From positions 23,045 to 87,044 of the IMG/VR virus record IMGVR_UViG_3300043464_001162: a stretch of DNA of 64,000 bases; one strand, 5' to 3'. The position numbers and the translations under genes are program-made. Source of the stretch: a virus. The notes under the pieces were generated by a model that saw only the letters and a program-made list of their open reading frames with translations, was not told the origin of the DNA and did no database searches. This document shows positions 52,820 to 61,999 of the stretch, one piece after another; position 1 is the stretch's first letter; every line of letters starts with the position of its first letter.

Positions 52820-52847
52820 GGGAGAGTAGAAATACTTTCCCTTTTTT
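52820..52847 (+). terminator. Rho-independent terminator after the capsid gene
   Basis: GGGAGAGTA (52820-52828) pairs with TACTTTCCC (52833-52841, one G-U pair) around a GAAA tetraloop, followed by six Ts. It ends the scaffold-capsid transcript 46 bp after the capsid stop codon. Confidence 0.92.
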
Positions 52848-52852
52848 GTTTT

Positions 52853-52861
52853 ATATTTATA
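52853..52861 (+). promoter_or_regulatory. ATATTTATA box after the capsid terminator
   Basis: Exact ATATTTATA, 5 bp after the terminator T tract and 15 nt before the ATG at 52877. The terminator-box-gene order strongly suggests a promoter. Confidence 0.55.
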
Positions 52862-52876
52862 GTAAATTATAATACA

Positions 52877-53536
52877 ATGTCATACCCTGAACCACGTTAT
52901 CATAGACAAGAAACTGCAAAAGAATATACAAAAATTTATACATTACGACAAGAAGATGGTATGTTGGGATATATTTCAGCAGGCCAATTTGCAACAACCG
53001 GGTCAAACGAATTAATAGGAACACAAATTATAAGTGGTAGTTTACAATTGAGTGGTTCGTTATATGTTAATGGTCATAAACAATATAATTATGGCCAATT
53101 CTACGATTTAAATTCACAAAGCGGTTCATCTGGTTCTATTCAATCAATGCAAATTAGAACGACAGACTTATCAAACGGAGTATCAATAGTAAGTGGTTCA
53201 CAAATAAAAGTAGAAAATGCAGGAGTTTATAATTTACAATTTAGTGCTCAATTAGAAAATACTGCAAATGTTAATATAGTATTTTATATTTGGTTTGCAA
53301 AAAACGGAGAAAATATTCCAAATTCAAACACACATGTTGATGTTGCAAAAGCACAATCGGCACATTTGGGTAAACAAGTAGCTGCTTGGAATTTTATATT
53401 TGATTTGGAAGCAAACGATTATGTTCAAATAAAATGGTCGTCTGATAATAATGGTGGAATATTACATTATGATGCAGGAACACCATCAATTCCAGGAACA
53501 CCATCGGTAATTACAACGATTACACAGATAGCATAA
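52877..53536 (+). CDS. C1q/TNF-like jelly-roll virion protein
   Basis: A 219-residue protein. Residues 1-75 are an adaptor (YTLRQEDGMLGYISAG, GTQIISGSLQLSGSLYVNG). Residues ~80-200 read as a C1q/TNF-type jelly roll: VENAGVYNLQFSAQLENTAN, VFYIWFAKNGENIPNSNTHV, VAAWNFIFDLEANDYVQIKW. Such trimeric heads are used for surface binding. Its place right after the capsid gene, with its own promoter, suggests a head fibre or decoration protein. A tail role is not excluded. Confidence 0.65.
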   Translation: MSYPEPRYHRQETAKEYTKIYTLRQEDGMLGYISAGQFATTGSNELIGTQIISGSLQLSGSLYVNGHKQYNYGQFYDLNSQSGSSGSIQSMQIRTTDLSNGVSIVSGSQIKVENAGVYNLQFSAQLENTANVNIVFYIWFAKNGENIPNSNTHVDVAKAQSAHLGKQVAAWNFIFDLEANDYVQIKWSSDNNGGILHYDAGTPSIPGTPSVITTITQIA

Positions 53537-53554
53537 CATTCTTTTTTTATTCTT

Positions 53555-53563
53555 ATATTTATA
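53555..53563 (+). promoter_or_regulatory. ATATTTATA box before the neck genes
   Basis: Exact ATATTTATA, 25 nt before the ATG at 53589. It would start the neck and tail-completion operon (53589-57337). Confidence 0.5.
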
Positions 53564-53588
53564 GTAGTAAAACTATAAATTTTAAGTA

Positions 53589-54800
53589 ATGTCTGTAAAC
53601 ACATATTGGACGGGTTCATCTGCATCAGAATTTTCATCATCGGTCGTATTATCAATTGCAACTCCATTTGGATTGTATGATAGTGATACTGATTTTAGAA
53701 ACGATGCTCCAAAAACAGCAACTTGGGTAGCTAGAAGATTGGGTTATCCTATTGTAAATATTGAATTAGATAATCAACAAATTTGGGCATGTTTTGAAGA
53801 ATCAGTTTCCGAATATTCCGCACAAGTTAATCAATTTAATATTAGAAATAATATTGACATTCTAAGAGGACAACCTAAAGGTAAAGTTTCAAATTATTCA
53901 CAAACACTTGTAGATGGTTCATTTTTACCAACTGCAGTTCGTATGTCTCAACAATATGGAACTTTGGCAGGAGTTGGTGGTAATACTGCAGTTAAAAAGG
54001 CATATGTAAATTTAACATCATCTGTTCAAATATATGATTTAATAAATAATGCATATGATGCAACAACTGGAAATAGTATTTCATCATCGTTATCAGGTTC
54101 AGCATCGACAATAGATGTATTCAAAGTATATCATGAAGCAGTTCCTGCAATTACAAGATTCTTTGACCCATATTCAGTAGGTGCACAAGGTACATTGAAT
54201 TTAATGAGTGAATTAGGATTTGGTAATTTTTCACCTGCTGCACAATTCTTAATGATGCCAATATATGAGGATGTATTGAGAATGCAACAAATTGAATTTA
54301 ATGACCATATTAGAAAATCAACATTTAGTTTTAATATAGTAGATAATAAATTAGAAATATTTCCAGTTCCAACTGGTATGGGAAAAACCAGAGTTTATTT
54401 TGAATATATTAGTAGAGATGAATTTGAACACGATTCACAAACCATTCAAGCTGATTCACTTTCCGACTATTCCGACATTCCATATGATTTTATTCAATAT
54501 GCAAGTATAAATGATGTGGGTAAACAATGGATTAGAAAATATACTTTAGCACTTGCAAAAGAATTATTAGGAGCAATTAGAGAAAAGTATAGTTCAGTTC
54601 CAATTCCAGATGGTGAATTACAATTAGATGGTGCAGCATTGAGAGCAGAAGCTCAAGTTGAGAAAGATATGTTAGTTGAACAACTTAGAGGAAATTTAGA
54701 AGAAATGAGTAGAAAAAATGTGATGGAAAATAAAGCACATGAATCTACACACCACCAAGAGATGTTAAGAAAAGTTCCTTTAAAATTATATGTAGGATAA
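53589..54800 (+). CDS. Putative neck/head-completion protein (gp13-like)
   Basis: A 403-residue protein. DAPKTATWVARRLGYPIVNI opens the conserved part. KYTLALAKELLGAIREKYSS followed by VPIPDGELQLDGAALRAEAQ and a helical C-terminus is typical of neck proteins of T4-like phages, as recalled. It lies directly before the gp14-like and gp15-like genes, in T4-like order. It should help to close the filled head and attach the tail. No enzyme motif. Confidence 0.55.
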   Translation: MSVNTYWTGSSASEFSSSVVLSIATPFGLYDSDTDFRNDAPKTATWVARRLGYPIVNIELDNQQIWACFEESVSEYSAQVNQFNIRNNIDILRGQPKGKVSNYSQTLVDGSFLPTAVRMSQQYGTLAGVGGNTAVKKAYVNLTSSVQIYDLINNAYDATTGNSISSSLSGSASTIDVFKVYHEAVPAITRFFDPYSVGAQGTLNLMSELGFGNFSPAAQFLMMPIYEDVLRMQQIEFNDHIRKSTFSFNIVDNKLEIFPVPTGMGKTRVYFEYISRDEFEHDSQTIQADSLSDYSDIPYDFIQYASINDVGKQWIRKYTLALAKELLGAIREKYSSVPIPDGELQLDGAALRAEAQVEKDMLVEQLRGNLEEMSRKNVMENKAHESTHHQEMLRKVPLKLYVG

Positions 54801-54801
54801 T

Positions 54802-55257
54802 ATGCCAAAATTTGCAGTCGGTAGAGATATCGAATTATTTAAGAGTTTTGCCAGAGAAGTGGTAGACGATGTTGTAGAAAACATTGCAGTTTTGTTTAAA
54901 GTAAATTTGAATGAAACTAAAGTAAACCTATATGGTGAATCTACAAATAAAACATGGTATCCAGGAGTAGAATTAAATGTACTAATCAACAAATCAGGCC
55001 AATCTGCAGGATATGAAGGATTTGGTTCGGATGTATCACAAAATGTAGAATTTAGATTTGATAGATGGATGTTAGAGGAAAAAAATACATACCCAGAAAT
55101 TGGTGATATCATTTTCTTTGACCAATCTTATTATGAAATCGATAACACTACTGAAGTTCAATATGTAGGTGGATTACCATCTAACAATTTTAGTGTAGTA
55201 TGTTCTACATTTATGGTAAGAAAATCGTCTTTAAACATTGAAGAAAGAGTAAAATAA
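54802..55257 (+). CDS. Putative neck protein (gp14-like)
   Basis: A 151-residue protein. FAREVVDDVVENIAVLFKVN lies near the N-terminus. The beta-rich end EIGDIIFFDQSYYEIDNTTE followed by VQYVGGLPSNNFSVVCSTFM is similar in style to the T4 gp14 neck family. It begins one base after the gp13-like gene. It is shorter than T4 gp14 (256 residues), so the assignment rests on gene order plus this segment. Confidence 0.5.
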   Translation: MPKFAVGRDIELFKSFAREVVDDVVENIAVLFKVNLNETKVNLYGESTNKTWYPGVELNVLINKSGQSAGYEGFGSDVSQNVEFRFDRWMLEEKNTYPEIGDIIFFDQSYYEIDNTTEVQYVGGLPSNNFSVVCSTFMVRKSSLNIEERVK

Positions 55258-55258
55258 T

Positions 55259-56371
55259 ATGTCTACAAACCCACTTAGGAAAGACCTAAATAGAGCAGAG
55301 CAAGTCAAAGTTACTAAACAAGATTTGAAACAGAGTGTATCTCTTTTTGATATAGACTATGCAATGATGTCTTATTTAGAAGAAACTGCATTACCAAAAT
55401 TGGACGATAATGGTAAGTCAATAAGTATACCAGTTATCTATGGTAATTCGGAAAGATGGAAGGGTGCACAAAGAGATGGTATTTTTAGAGATAACAAAGG
55501 TAGAATACAATTACCCTTAATGATGATTCGTAGAAACTCAATCTCAAAAGATGAGTCTATGCCAATGTTAAATCGTCATGTGTCATACCCAACGGTTACT
55601 AAATGGTCTAAGGATAATAGATACGATAGATTTAGTTTATTAGGTTCTGCAGTAAAACCAAAATATGAATTGTATAATATAACAATGCCTCAATATGTGG
55701 AAGTTACTTATCAATGTATGGCTTGGACTGCATATACTGAACATTTAAATAAGGTAATAGAACAATTACAATTTGCAGGTAGTTTCTGGGGAGATAAAGA
55801 TAAATTCAAATTCAAAGTAACTATGTCCGATTTTGAAGTTATAAACGAAGTTGGAGAAGGAACGGAAAGAATAAATAGAATTGAATTTTCATTAGCAGTT
55901 AAAGCATATTTACTTCCAGAAAAATTTGACGGAGAAAATACTATTAAAAAGTCATTCTCAACTAAAAGAGTTGTTATGTCTACGGAAGTTGATATTACAA
56001 GTGGTACTGGTAGATTAGAAGGAATATTGACTACACCATCACCATACTACGACAATAAAGATTTAATTGATTACTTATCAATTAACAATAACTTGTCACA
56101 AAACCCAACAATGGATAATACTATAACATTTCAAAATATAAAGTTAATTGCAACACCAACAACATTATCCTATGTGGTGACATCCGGTGTCGATATTGAT
56201 GATGTGTTATATGATTTGAAACTTTATATAAATGGTGTAAGATATTATGACCAAACACATTTTACTGCATCTTATTCTAATTATAATTTGACATTTAATT
56301 TTACTACACCATTTGATGTAGATAGTGGGGATGAAATTGTAATTGTAGGTAAATTTATTGAATTAACATAA
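55259..56371 (+). CDS. Putative proximal tail/sheath-stabiliser protein (gp15-like)
   Basis: A 370-residue protein. The segment SIPVIYGNSERWKGAQRDGI, followed by QLPLMMIRRNSI, matches the gp15 pattern (PxxYG..xR..., then LP.M..x). PQYVEVTYQCMAWTAYTEHL and KDKFKFKVTMSDFEVIN continue it. The extra C-terminal ~120 residues form a beta domain (YVVTSGVDIDDVLYDLKLYI) not found in T4 gp15. It follows the gp14-like gene directly, which agrees with the tail-completion role. The stop overlaps the next start. Confidence 0.55.
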   Translation: MSTNPLRKDLNRAEQVKVTKQDLKQSVSLFDIDYAMMSYLEETALPKLDDNGKSISIPVIYGNSERWKGAQRDGIFRDNKGRIQLPLMMIRRNSISKDESMPMLNRHVSYPTVTKWSKDNRYDRFSLLGSAVKPKYELYNITMPQYVEVTYQCMAWTAYTEHLNKVIEQLQFAGSFWGDKDKFKFKVTMSDFEVINEVGEGTERINRIEFSLAVKAYLLPEKFDGENTIKKSFSTKRVVMSTEVDITSGTGRLEGILTTPSPYYDNKDLIDYLSINNNLSQNPTMDNTITFQNIKLIATPTTLSYVVTSGVDIDDVLYDLKLYINGVRYYDQTHFTASYSNYNLTFNFTTPFDVDSGDEIVIVGKFIELT

Positions 56372-56700
56372 TGAAAAGAACATTATTAGATATAACTCAA
56401 AAGATGTTCAGAAAACCTGGAAATGCAATATTAACTCCAAAAGATTTATCACATCCTGATTATTGGATTTTTGAAGCTACTGGTTGGAGATTTGTAGATA
56501 TATTGAGAGAAATAGAATTAAGAGAATCACAAGATAGATTAAGGGTTTATATAAATACTCAAAACATAAGTGCAAGAGATTATATAGTTGAACAGGGTGG
56601 TACTGGATTGTTATTGAAATTTAAAAGAGATAGTTTTGGATATCAATTGGACTCACAAGATTTTATTGAAATTAAAGGTGACATAGAAAGATATGCTTAG
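56371..56700 (+). CDS. Small hypothetical tail-region protein
   Basis: A 109-residue protein, MKRTLLDITQKMFRKPGNAI then HPDYWIFEATGWRFVDILRE. It is helical then beta and has no enzyme motif. It is coupled to the gp15-like gene (TAATG) and overlaps the next gene by 8 bp. It is presumably a tail-assembly component, but no family is recognised. Confidence 0.5.
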   Translation: MKRTLLDITQKMFRKPGNAILTPKDLSHPDYWIFEATGWRFVDILREIELRESQDRLRVYINTQNISARDYIVEQGGTGLLLKFKRDSFGYQLDSQDFIEIKGDIERYA

Positions 56701-57337
56701 ACAATTTAATTCAAATAGTAGAAAACTAAATAGAGTAATCAAACAAATCAATTTAAACAATTTGAGTGGTTCTGGATATTTGGATAATATATTAAGTGAT
56801 TATACTTCACAAATAAATTTTTCGGCATCAATAGACGGAAGGGGAACTATATTAAATCCACTATCAGAAATAGAAACTGGTTCTGCCGGTCAAAATGGTT
56901 ATTCAAATTTACCAAATGAATTAAGTGCATCGATTGAATATGTGTACAAACCATCATTTGATGCAAGAATACCGACTAAATTTAGTAGTAGAACAAAATC
57001 AAATCAAAATTCTATTAAATTAGTAAATAATAAAAATAAAATAAATAATTTTTATCAAGAGATATTACAACATAGTGCAAGAATGGTTGAAAGACAAATT
57101 GACGAATTTAACAACTCAGAAAATACACTTACAATTTACAATGTTAGTTTAGATTATGGAACCGAAGGTGCATCATCGGATAACTTTGAAGTTTTAGTTT
57201 ATGGTTTACATATTCCTGGAGATTATACCATTACCCAAATTGGAAATAATGTAGTTGTAAAATTGAATGATGAATATATAGATTTTGATTCTGTCACAAT
57301 AAATGATATTTATGTTATAGGCAAATTAAAAGAATAA
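56693..57337 (+). CDS. Hypothetical structural protein
   Basis: A 214-residue, Asn/Ser-rich protein. It opens MLRQFNSNSRKLNRVIKQIN and has a central helix NNFYQEILQHSARMVERQID followed by a beta-rich end (SSDNFEVLVYGLHIPGDYTI). It overlaps the preceding gene by 8 bp. It is the last gene before the repetitive fibre block and probably a virion or tail-assembly protein. Not recognised. Confidence 0.5.
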   Translation: MLRQFNSNSRKLNRVIKQINLNNLSGSGYLDNILSDYTSQINFSASIDGRGTILNPLSEIETGSAGQNGYSNLPNELSASIEYVYKPSFDARIPTKFSSRTKSNQNSIKLVNNKNKINNFYQEILQHSARMVERQIDEFNNSENTLTIYNVSLDYGTEGASSDNFEVLVYGLHIPGDYTITQIGNNVVVKLNDEYIDFDSVTINDIYVIGKLKE

Positions 57338-57340
57338 AAG

Positions 57341-57349
57341 ATATTTATA
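57341..57349 (+). promoter_or_regulatory. ATATTTATA box before the fibre block
   Basis: Exact ATATTTATA within the palindrome TATTTATAAATA, only 4 nt before the ATG at 57354. The start codon is well supported, so this short gap is an important test of how the box works. Confidence 0.4.
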
Positions 57350-57353
57350 AATA

Positions 57354-58547
57354 ATGGCAAGTTTAATAAGATTAAAACAAATAGAAAGTGGTTCTTCGTT
57401 ACAAGATGCAGCCGATATCGGACAAGATTTTAGTTCGTCTGTATTTGAAATTATAGATGGAGCAGGTTTGTTTTCATCATCTGCACAAGTCAATTTAGTT
57501 TCGGCATCTAATTATGATGGATTTGTTGTTCAATTGGATATGACAATGAGTAGTGATTTGGAAGCATCAATAATAAGTTCGTCAATTTCACAATCAGTTG
57601 CATTATTATCTCAAACATATGTTACAACTGCATCATTGGATACATTAAGTTCTTCATTGGCAGTAACAGATAGTCAAAGTTTATATTTGATTGGATTATT
57701 AAGTTCATCCGTTCAGGCAACTACTGGAGACTTTAGTTCATCTGTTGCATCTCAATTTAGTAGTTCTTACGCAACGATTTACTCAATCAGTTCTTCAATG
57801 AATACAACTATAAATGATTTAAGTTCTTCAGTTGCAACTTCTTTGAGTGCGTCAGAAGCTGGCCAATTGGAATTAAGTGGAGCAATTGCAACCACAATAA
57901 CAAACTTAAGTTCATCATTTGATACAACTATTGACAATCTAAGTTCTTCTATATTCACATCATTAAGTGCATCGGAAGCTGGACAAACTGCATTAAGTGG
58001 AGCAATTTCGACAACTATTGACAATCTAAGTTCTTCTATATTCACATCATTAAGTGCATCGGAAGCTGGACAAACTGCATTAAGTGGAGCAATTTCGACA
58101 ACTATAACAAACTTAAGTTCTTCAGTTGCAACTTCATTGAGTGCATCGGAAGCAAATATAATTTCAATCAGTTCTTCTATCAATACATCAATTAGTAGTA
58201 GTGATGCAAGATTTGCAGGATTTAGTAGTTCAATTGATACCACGATATTGAATAAGATAAATGCAGTTGGTGTAATTAGTTCTTCTGCACAATTAACAGG
58301 TGCAACATTGAAGGGTATTACGATAGCACCGGTGGATTCCGATTCTTACTCATTAATTATAAGTGGTGCATTGGCAGTAGTAAACGCAACTGGATTACAA
58401 GATGGCACGTTTGGAGATACGGATTCGACAGTTCCAGCTCAAATTTACTTAGATGGAAATCCAACAACAGCATCGGTTCCACCACCGCCAGACCCATCAA
58501 CAAATAATCAACCTAATTCAAATCAGATAGATATGGGTGAATTTTAA
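57354..58547 (+). CDS. Ser-rich repetitive fibre protein
   Basis: A 397-residue protein starting MASLIRLKQIESGSSLQDAA. Most of it is heptad-like Ser-rich repeats such as DNLSSSIFTSLSASEAGQ, expected to form a long trimeric stalk. Two 29-residue units are exact copies at the DNA level. It ends with a short Pro run (VPPPPDPS) and NQIDMGEF. It resembles the larger 58644 protein in composition and probably belongs to the same fibre complex. Confidence 0.7.
   Translation: MASLIRLKQIESGSSLQDAADIGQDFSSSVFEIIDGAGLFSSSAQVNLVSASNYDGFVVQLDMTMSSDLEASIISSSISQSVALLSQTYVTTASLDTLSSSLAVTDSQSLYLIGLLSSSVQATTGDFSSSVASQFSSSYATIYSISSSMNTTINDLSSSVATSLSASEAGQLELSGAIATTITNLSSSFDTTIDNLSSSIFTSLSASEAGQTALSGAISTTIDNLSSSIFTSLSASEAGQTALSGAISTTITNLSSSVATSLSASEANIISISSSINTSISSSDARFAGFSSSIDTTILNKINAVGVISSSAQLTGATLKGITIAPVDSDSYSLIISGALAVVNATGLQDGTFGDTDSTVPAQIYLDGNPTTASVPPPPDPSTNNQPNSNQIDMGEF
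57924..58097 (+). repeat. Perfect 87-bp tandem duplication in the fibre gene
   Basis: 57924-58010 and 58011-58097 are identical, in frame, and encode 29 residues each. A third, diverged copy continues after 58098. The lack of silent differences implies a recent duplication or gene conversion. Confidence 0.92.
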
Positions 58548-58598
58548 TATAATTGAAAAAAAAACTAAAATAAAAAATAGGATTTCATAATAAAAATC

Positions 58599-58607
58599 AT
58601 ATTTATT
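58599..58607 (+). promoter_or_regulatory. Promoter-like box ATATTTATT before the large fibre gene
   Basis: One mismatch from the consensus, 36 nt before the ATG at 58644, in a 96-bp A-rich gap. A weak GATTT/AAATC hairpin lies just upstream. Confidence 0.35.
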
Positions 58608-58643
58608 ACCGAATAACCTTAATTAAGAGAATAACAATACAAT

Positions 58644-61600
58644 ATGGCACAAATCATTAGACACAGACGTGGTAGTTTAGAAGCCCTTTCGGCAGCAACC
58701 TCATCGTTTCAAAAAGGTGAATTAATAATCGTATCAGGTTCGTCAAACATTACAGCAACCAATGGTTCTGGTATGGTGTTTGCAGCCGTAGAAAGTGGTT
58801 CGATACAAGCAGTAAATAGATTTATGATTGGTGATAACGCACCAAACACATTTGCTTCAAGTACATACAACGGATTAGTTAAAGGTGTTCCTTACTACGC
58901 GAGTGGTAGTTCAACTTTATATTTACTTGGTTCTGACGGAAATGATATTCCAGATTTAACAGGTAACATTAGTAACTTCAGTGCATCAGTAGTAACATCA
59001 TTCTCAGCAAGTAATGCAAGTATAACTTCATTATCTGCTTCAGTTGCTTCGGTAACTGGTGATTTTAGTTCTTCAGTTGCAACTTCATTCTCTGCAAGTA
59101 ATGCAAGTATAGTTGCTTTATCTGCTTCAGTTGCTTCGGTAACGGGAGATTTTAGTTCTTCAGTTGCAACTTCATTTAGTGCAAGTGAGGCTAGTTTAAC
59201 TGCATTATCTGCATCGGTTGCATCAGTAACAGGAGATTTTAGTTCTTCAGTTGCTCAAACATTTACAACTCAAAGTCAAAGAATTTCTTCGTTAGAATCA
59301 TTTAGTGGTTCTCAATTGACTCAAAATAGTGATTTAGCAACTATTACCGGTTCATTGATTAGTTCAGCATCAGCTGCTAAGACAACAAATGACTCACAAG
59401 ATGTTTCTATAACAAACTTAAATTCATTTAGTGCAAGTACAATAACTTCACTTACGGAATTAAATTCATATTCATCTTCATTAAAACAAGCATTTACTGC
59501 AAGTGGTACAAGTGTAACATTTAGTGGTGATGTAACTATTCCTGGTAACTTTACAGTTAGAGGTACTCAAACTATTGTAGATTCTACAACTGTTCAATTG
59601 GGTGATAATATTATCGAATTAAATGGTTCATCGGTAGCAAATGGTGGATTATATGTAAAAGATGCAACCGCACCAAATACTGAAACTGGTTCAATAATTT
59701 GGGATTCTACAAATGACTACTGGAAGGCGGGAGTTAAAGATTCTGAATCTAAAGTTCTTTTAGCCGGTGGAGATAGTGTAGTTAGTGGTTCATCACAAAT
59801 TACTATTTCTAATACAACCGGATTTACTGATTATAGTGGTTCGGTTTCTGCATCATTAGCAGAAATAACTGCAAATGTTGGTAGTGGTGTAGGAGTTTCA
59901 ATAACAAATTTAAACTCATTTAGTTCTTCTACATTAGGTAGATTATCTAATATAGAATCATTCAGTTCTTCGGCTGATACAAGATTTACTGAAATTGGAG
60001 TTGTTAGTGGAAGTTTAATTACTTCAGCATCGGCAGCAAAAACAACAAATGACACACAAGATGGTAGATTAACAAACTTAGAAGCAACTTCTGCAAGTGT
60101 TAATACATCGGTTTCAAATTTAAATTCAACAACTGCAAGTTTAAACACTTCGGTATCTGCTTTAAATAGTTCATCTGAATCACAACAAATTAGTATAGAT
60201 GCATTAAACACATTTAGTGGTTCTACATTGGGTAGATTAACAAACTTAGAATCAACTTCTGCAAGTGTTAATACGTCAGTTTCTAATTTAAATACATTTA
60301 GTGGTTCATCTTTAATTAGATTTACAAACTTAGAATCTACATCAGCGAGTGTAAATGATTCAATTGCGGCTTTAAATTCTTATACATCTTCTAATACTTC
60401 TACAACCGCATTAAATGCACATACTGCATCTGCAAACGAAAGATTTACTGAAATAGGTGTAGTAAGTGGTTCATTGATTAGTTCAGCATCAGCTGCTAAG
60501 ATAACAAATGACTCACAAGATGTTTCAATAAGTAATTTAAACACATTTAGTGGTTCTCAGTTAACTCAAAATTCAACTTTAGCAACTTATACAGGTTCGG
60601 TTGAAACAAGATTAACAGAAATTGGAGTTGTAAGTGGAAGTTTAATTTCTTCAGCATCAGCTGCTAAGATAACAAATGACTCACAAGATGTTTCAATAAC
60701 AAACATAAATTCATTTACACAATCATTCTCTCAATCAGTTGCAACTGACTTCAGTGCAAGTGATGCTAGATTAGATGTAATTGAAGCTTCTTTAGGTGGT
60801 GGTGGTTCATTGGGTAGTAGAGTACTTGCATTAGAAACATCTTCTGCAAACTTAAATACTTTCTCTGCAAGTGTATTAACACAATTAACTGAAATAGGAG
60901 TTGTAAGTGGTTCATTGATTAGTTCAGCATCAGCTGCTAAAACTACAAATGACTCACAAGATGTTTCAATAAGTAATTTAAATACATTTAGTGGTTCATC
61001 TTTAACTAGATTATCAAATTTAGAATCTACCTCAGCAAGTTTAAATACTTCAGTAAGTAATTTAAATTCTACAACTGCAAGTTTAAATACATCGGTAAGT
61101 AATTTAAATTCTACAACTGCAAGTTTAAATACTTCCGTTGCAGAATTAAACTCTTATTCATCTTCATTAAAATCTGCATTTGAATTTACAGGTTCTAATG
61201 TAGTAGTATTAGGTGATTTAACTGTTAAAGGTACAACTACCGCAGTAGAATCTACAACTATCCAATTAGGTGATAACATCATCGAATTAAATGGTACAGG
61301 TGTAGCAAATGGTGGATTATTAGTTAAAGACCCAACTGCACCAAATACGGTAAGTGGTTCTTTACTTTGGGATTCTACAAACGACTATTGGAAGGCAGGA
61401 GCATTAGGAGCTGAAAGTAAATTATTAAGACAAGATGGTGATTCAGTAGTAAGTGGTTCATCACAAATTACAATTTCATCAACAACTGGATTTGACACAT
61501 TTAGTGGCTCGATATCAACTGACTTTAGTGCAAGTAATGCAAGTATCACTTCATTATCTGCAAGTGTTGCAAGTGTAACCGGAGACTTTAGTTCATCAGT

Positions 61601-61970
61601 AGCAACTTCATTCTCTGCAAGTAACGCAAGTATCACTGCATTATCTGCAAGTGTTGCAAGTGTAACCGGAGACTTTAGTTCATCGGTAGCAACTTCATTC
61701 TCTGCAAGTGCAGCATCTCAATTATCATTGAGTTCTTCATTCGCAACTTCACAAGGAGTACAAGATGGTAGATTAGATTTATTAGAAACATCAACTGGAA
61801 GTTTAAATTTATTTACTTCTTCGATTGATACTACTATTAAAACTAAATTAGACGCTGAAACGGTTGTAAGTGGTTCATCACAAATAGACATAACTGCAAC
61901 TACCGGATTTACTACATTTAGTTCATCAATTGAAACAAGAATTTCATTAATAGACGGAGGAACGTATTAA
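58644..61970 (+). CDS. Large repetitive fibre protein
   Basis: A 1108-residue fibre. It starts MAQIIRHRRGSLEALSAATS, then GELIIVSGSSN. Most of the length consists of Ser/Ala/Thr repeats (SASNASITSLSASVASVTGD, FSSSVATSF; SISNLNTFSGS; SGSLISSASAAK) that should make a trimeric stalk. Two copies of a globular domain (DSTTVQLGDNIIELNG...DSTNDYWKAG) are inserted near residues 290-380 and 855-945. No S74 chaperone or enzyme domain is seen. This is the longest gene of the fibre block and has its own upstream box. Confidence 0.75.
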   Translation: MAQIIRHRRGSLEALSAATSSFQKGELIIVSGSSNITATNGSGMVFAAVESGSIQAVNRFMIGDNAPNTFASSTYNGLVKGVPYYASGSSTLYLLGSDGNDIPDLTGNISNFSASVVTSFSASNASITSLSASVASVTGDFSSSVATSFSASNASIVALSASVASVTGDFSSSVATSFSASEASLTALSASVASVTGDFSSSVAQTFTTQSQRISSLESFSGSQLTQNSDLATITGSLISSASAAKTTNDSQDVSITNLNSFSASTITSLTELNSYSSSLKQAFTASGTSVTFSGDVTIPGNFTVRGTQTIVDSTTVQLGDNIIELNGSSVANGGLYVKDATAPNTETGSIIWDSTNDYWKAGVKDSESKVLLAGGDSVVSGSSQITISNTTGFTDYSGSVSASLAEITANVGSGVGVSITNLNSFSSSTLGRLSNIESFSSSADTRFTEIGVVSGSLITSASAAKTTNDTQDGRLTNLEATSASVNTSVSNLNSTTASLNTSVSALNSSSESQQISIDALNTFSGSTLGRLTNLESTSASVNTSVSNLNTFSGSSLIRFTNLESTSASVNDSIAALNSYTSSNTSTTALNAHTASANERFTEIGVVSGSLISSASAAKITNDSQDVSISNLNTFSGSQLTQNSTLATYTGSVETRLTEIGVVSGSLISSASAAKITNDSQDVSITNINSFTQSFSQSVATDFSASDARLDVIEASLGGGGSLGSRVLALETSSANLNTFSASVLTQLTEIGVVSGSLISSASAAKTTNDSQDVSISNLNTFSGSSLTRLSNLESTSASLNTSVSNLNSTTASLNTSVSNLNSTTASLNTSVAELNSYSSSLKSAFEFTGSNVVVLGDLTVKGTTTAVESTTIQLGDNIIELNGTGVANGGLLVKDPTAPNTVSGSLLWDSTNDYWKAGALGAESKLLRQDGDSVVSGSSQITISSTTGFDTFSGSISTDFSASNASITSLSASVASVTGDFSSSVATSFSASNASITALSASVASVTGDFSSSVATSFSASAASQLSLSSSFATSQGVQDGRLDLLETSTGSLNLFTSSIDTTIKTKLDAETVVSGSSQIDITATTGFTTFSSSIETRISLIDGGTY
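59520..59780 (+). repeat. Globular fibre domain, copy A (paralogue at 61205-61445)
   Basis: The segment with VQLGDNIIELNG, NGGLYVKDATAPN and WDSTNDYWKAG is repeated at about 61205-61445 as IQLGDNIIELNG, NGGLLVKDPTAPN and WDSTNDYWKAG. The copies are clearly similar at DNA and protein level but not identical. Confidence 0.8.
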
Positions 61971-61999
61971 TAATAAACAGAAAGAATAAATAAAAATAT

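Noticed and set aside
57779-58243. 154-residue minus-strand frame opposite the fibre gene
   Set aside because: It mirrors the repeats of the plus-strand fibre gene; the repeats leave the opposite strand open. No start signal or protein-like composition.
58580-58600. GATTT/AAATC hairpin as a terminator
   Set aside because: Only five A/T-rich pairs and no G/C stem or proper T tract; unlike the three strong terminators in the window.
57900-61970. CRISPR-like repeats
   Set aside because: Repeats are in frame, coding and variable in length; there are no regular spacers, so they are fibre-stalk repeats.
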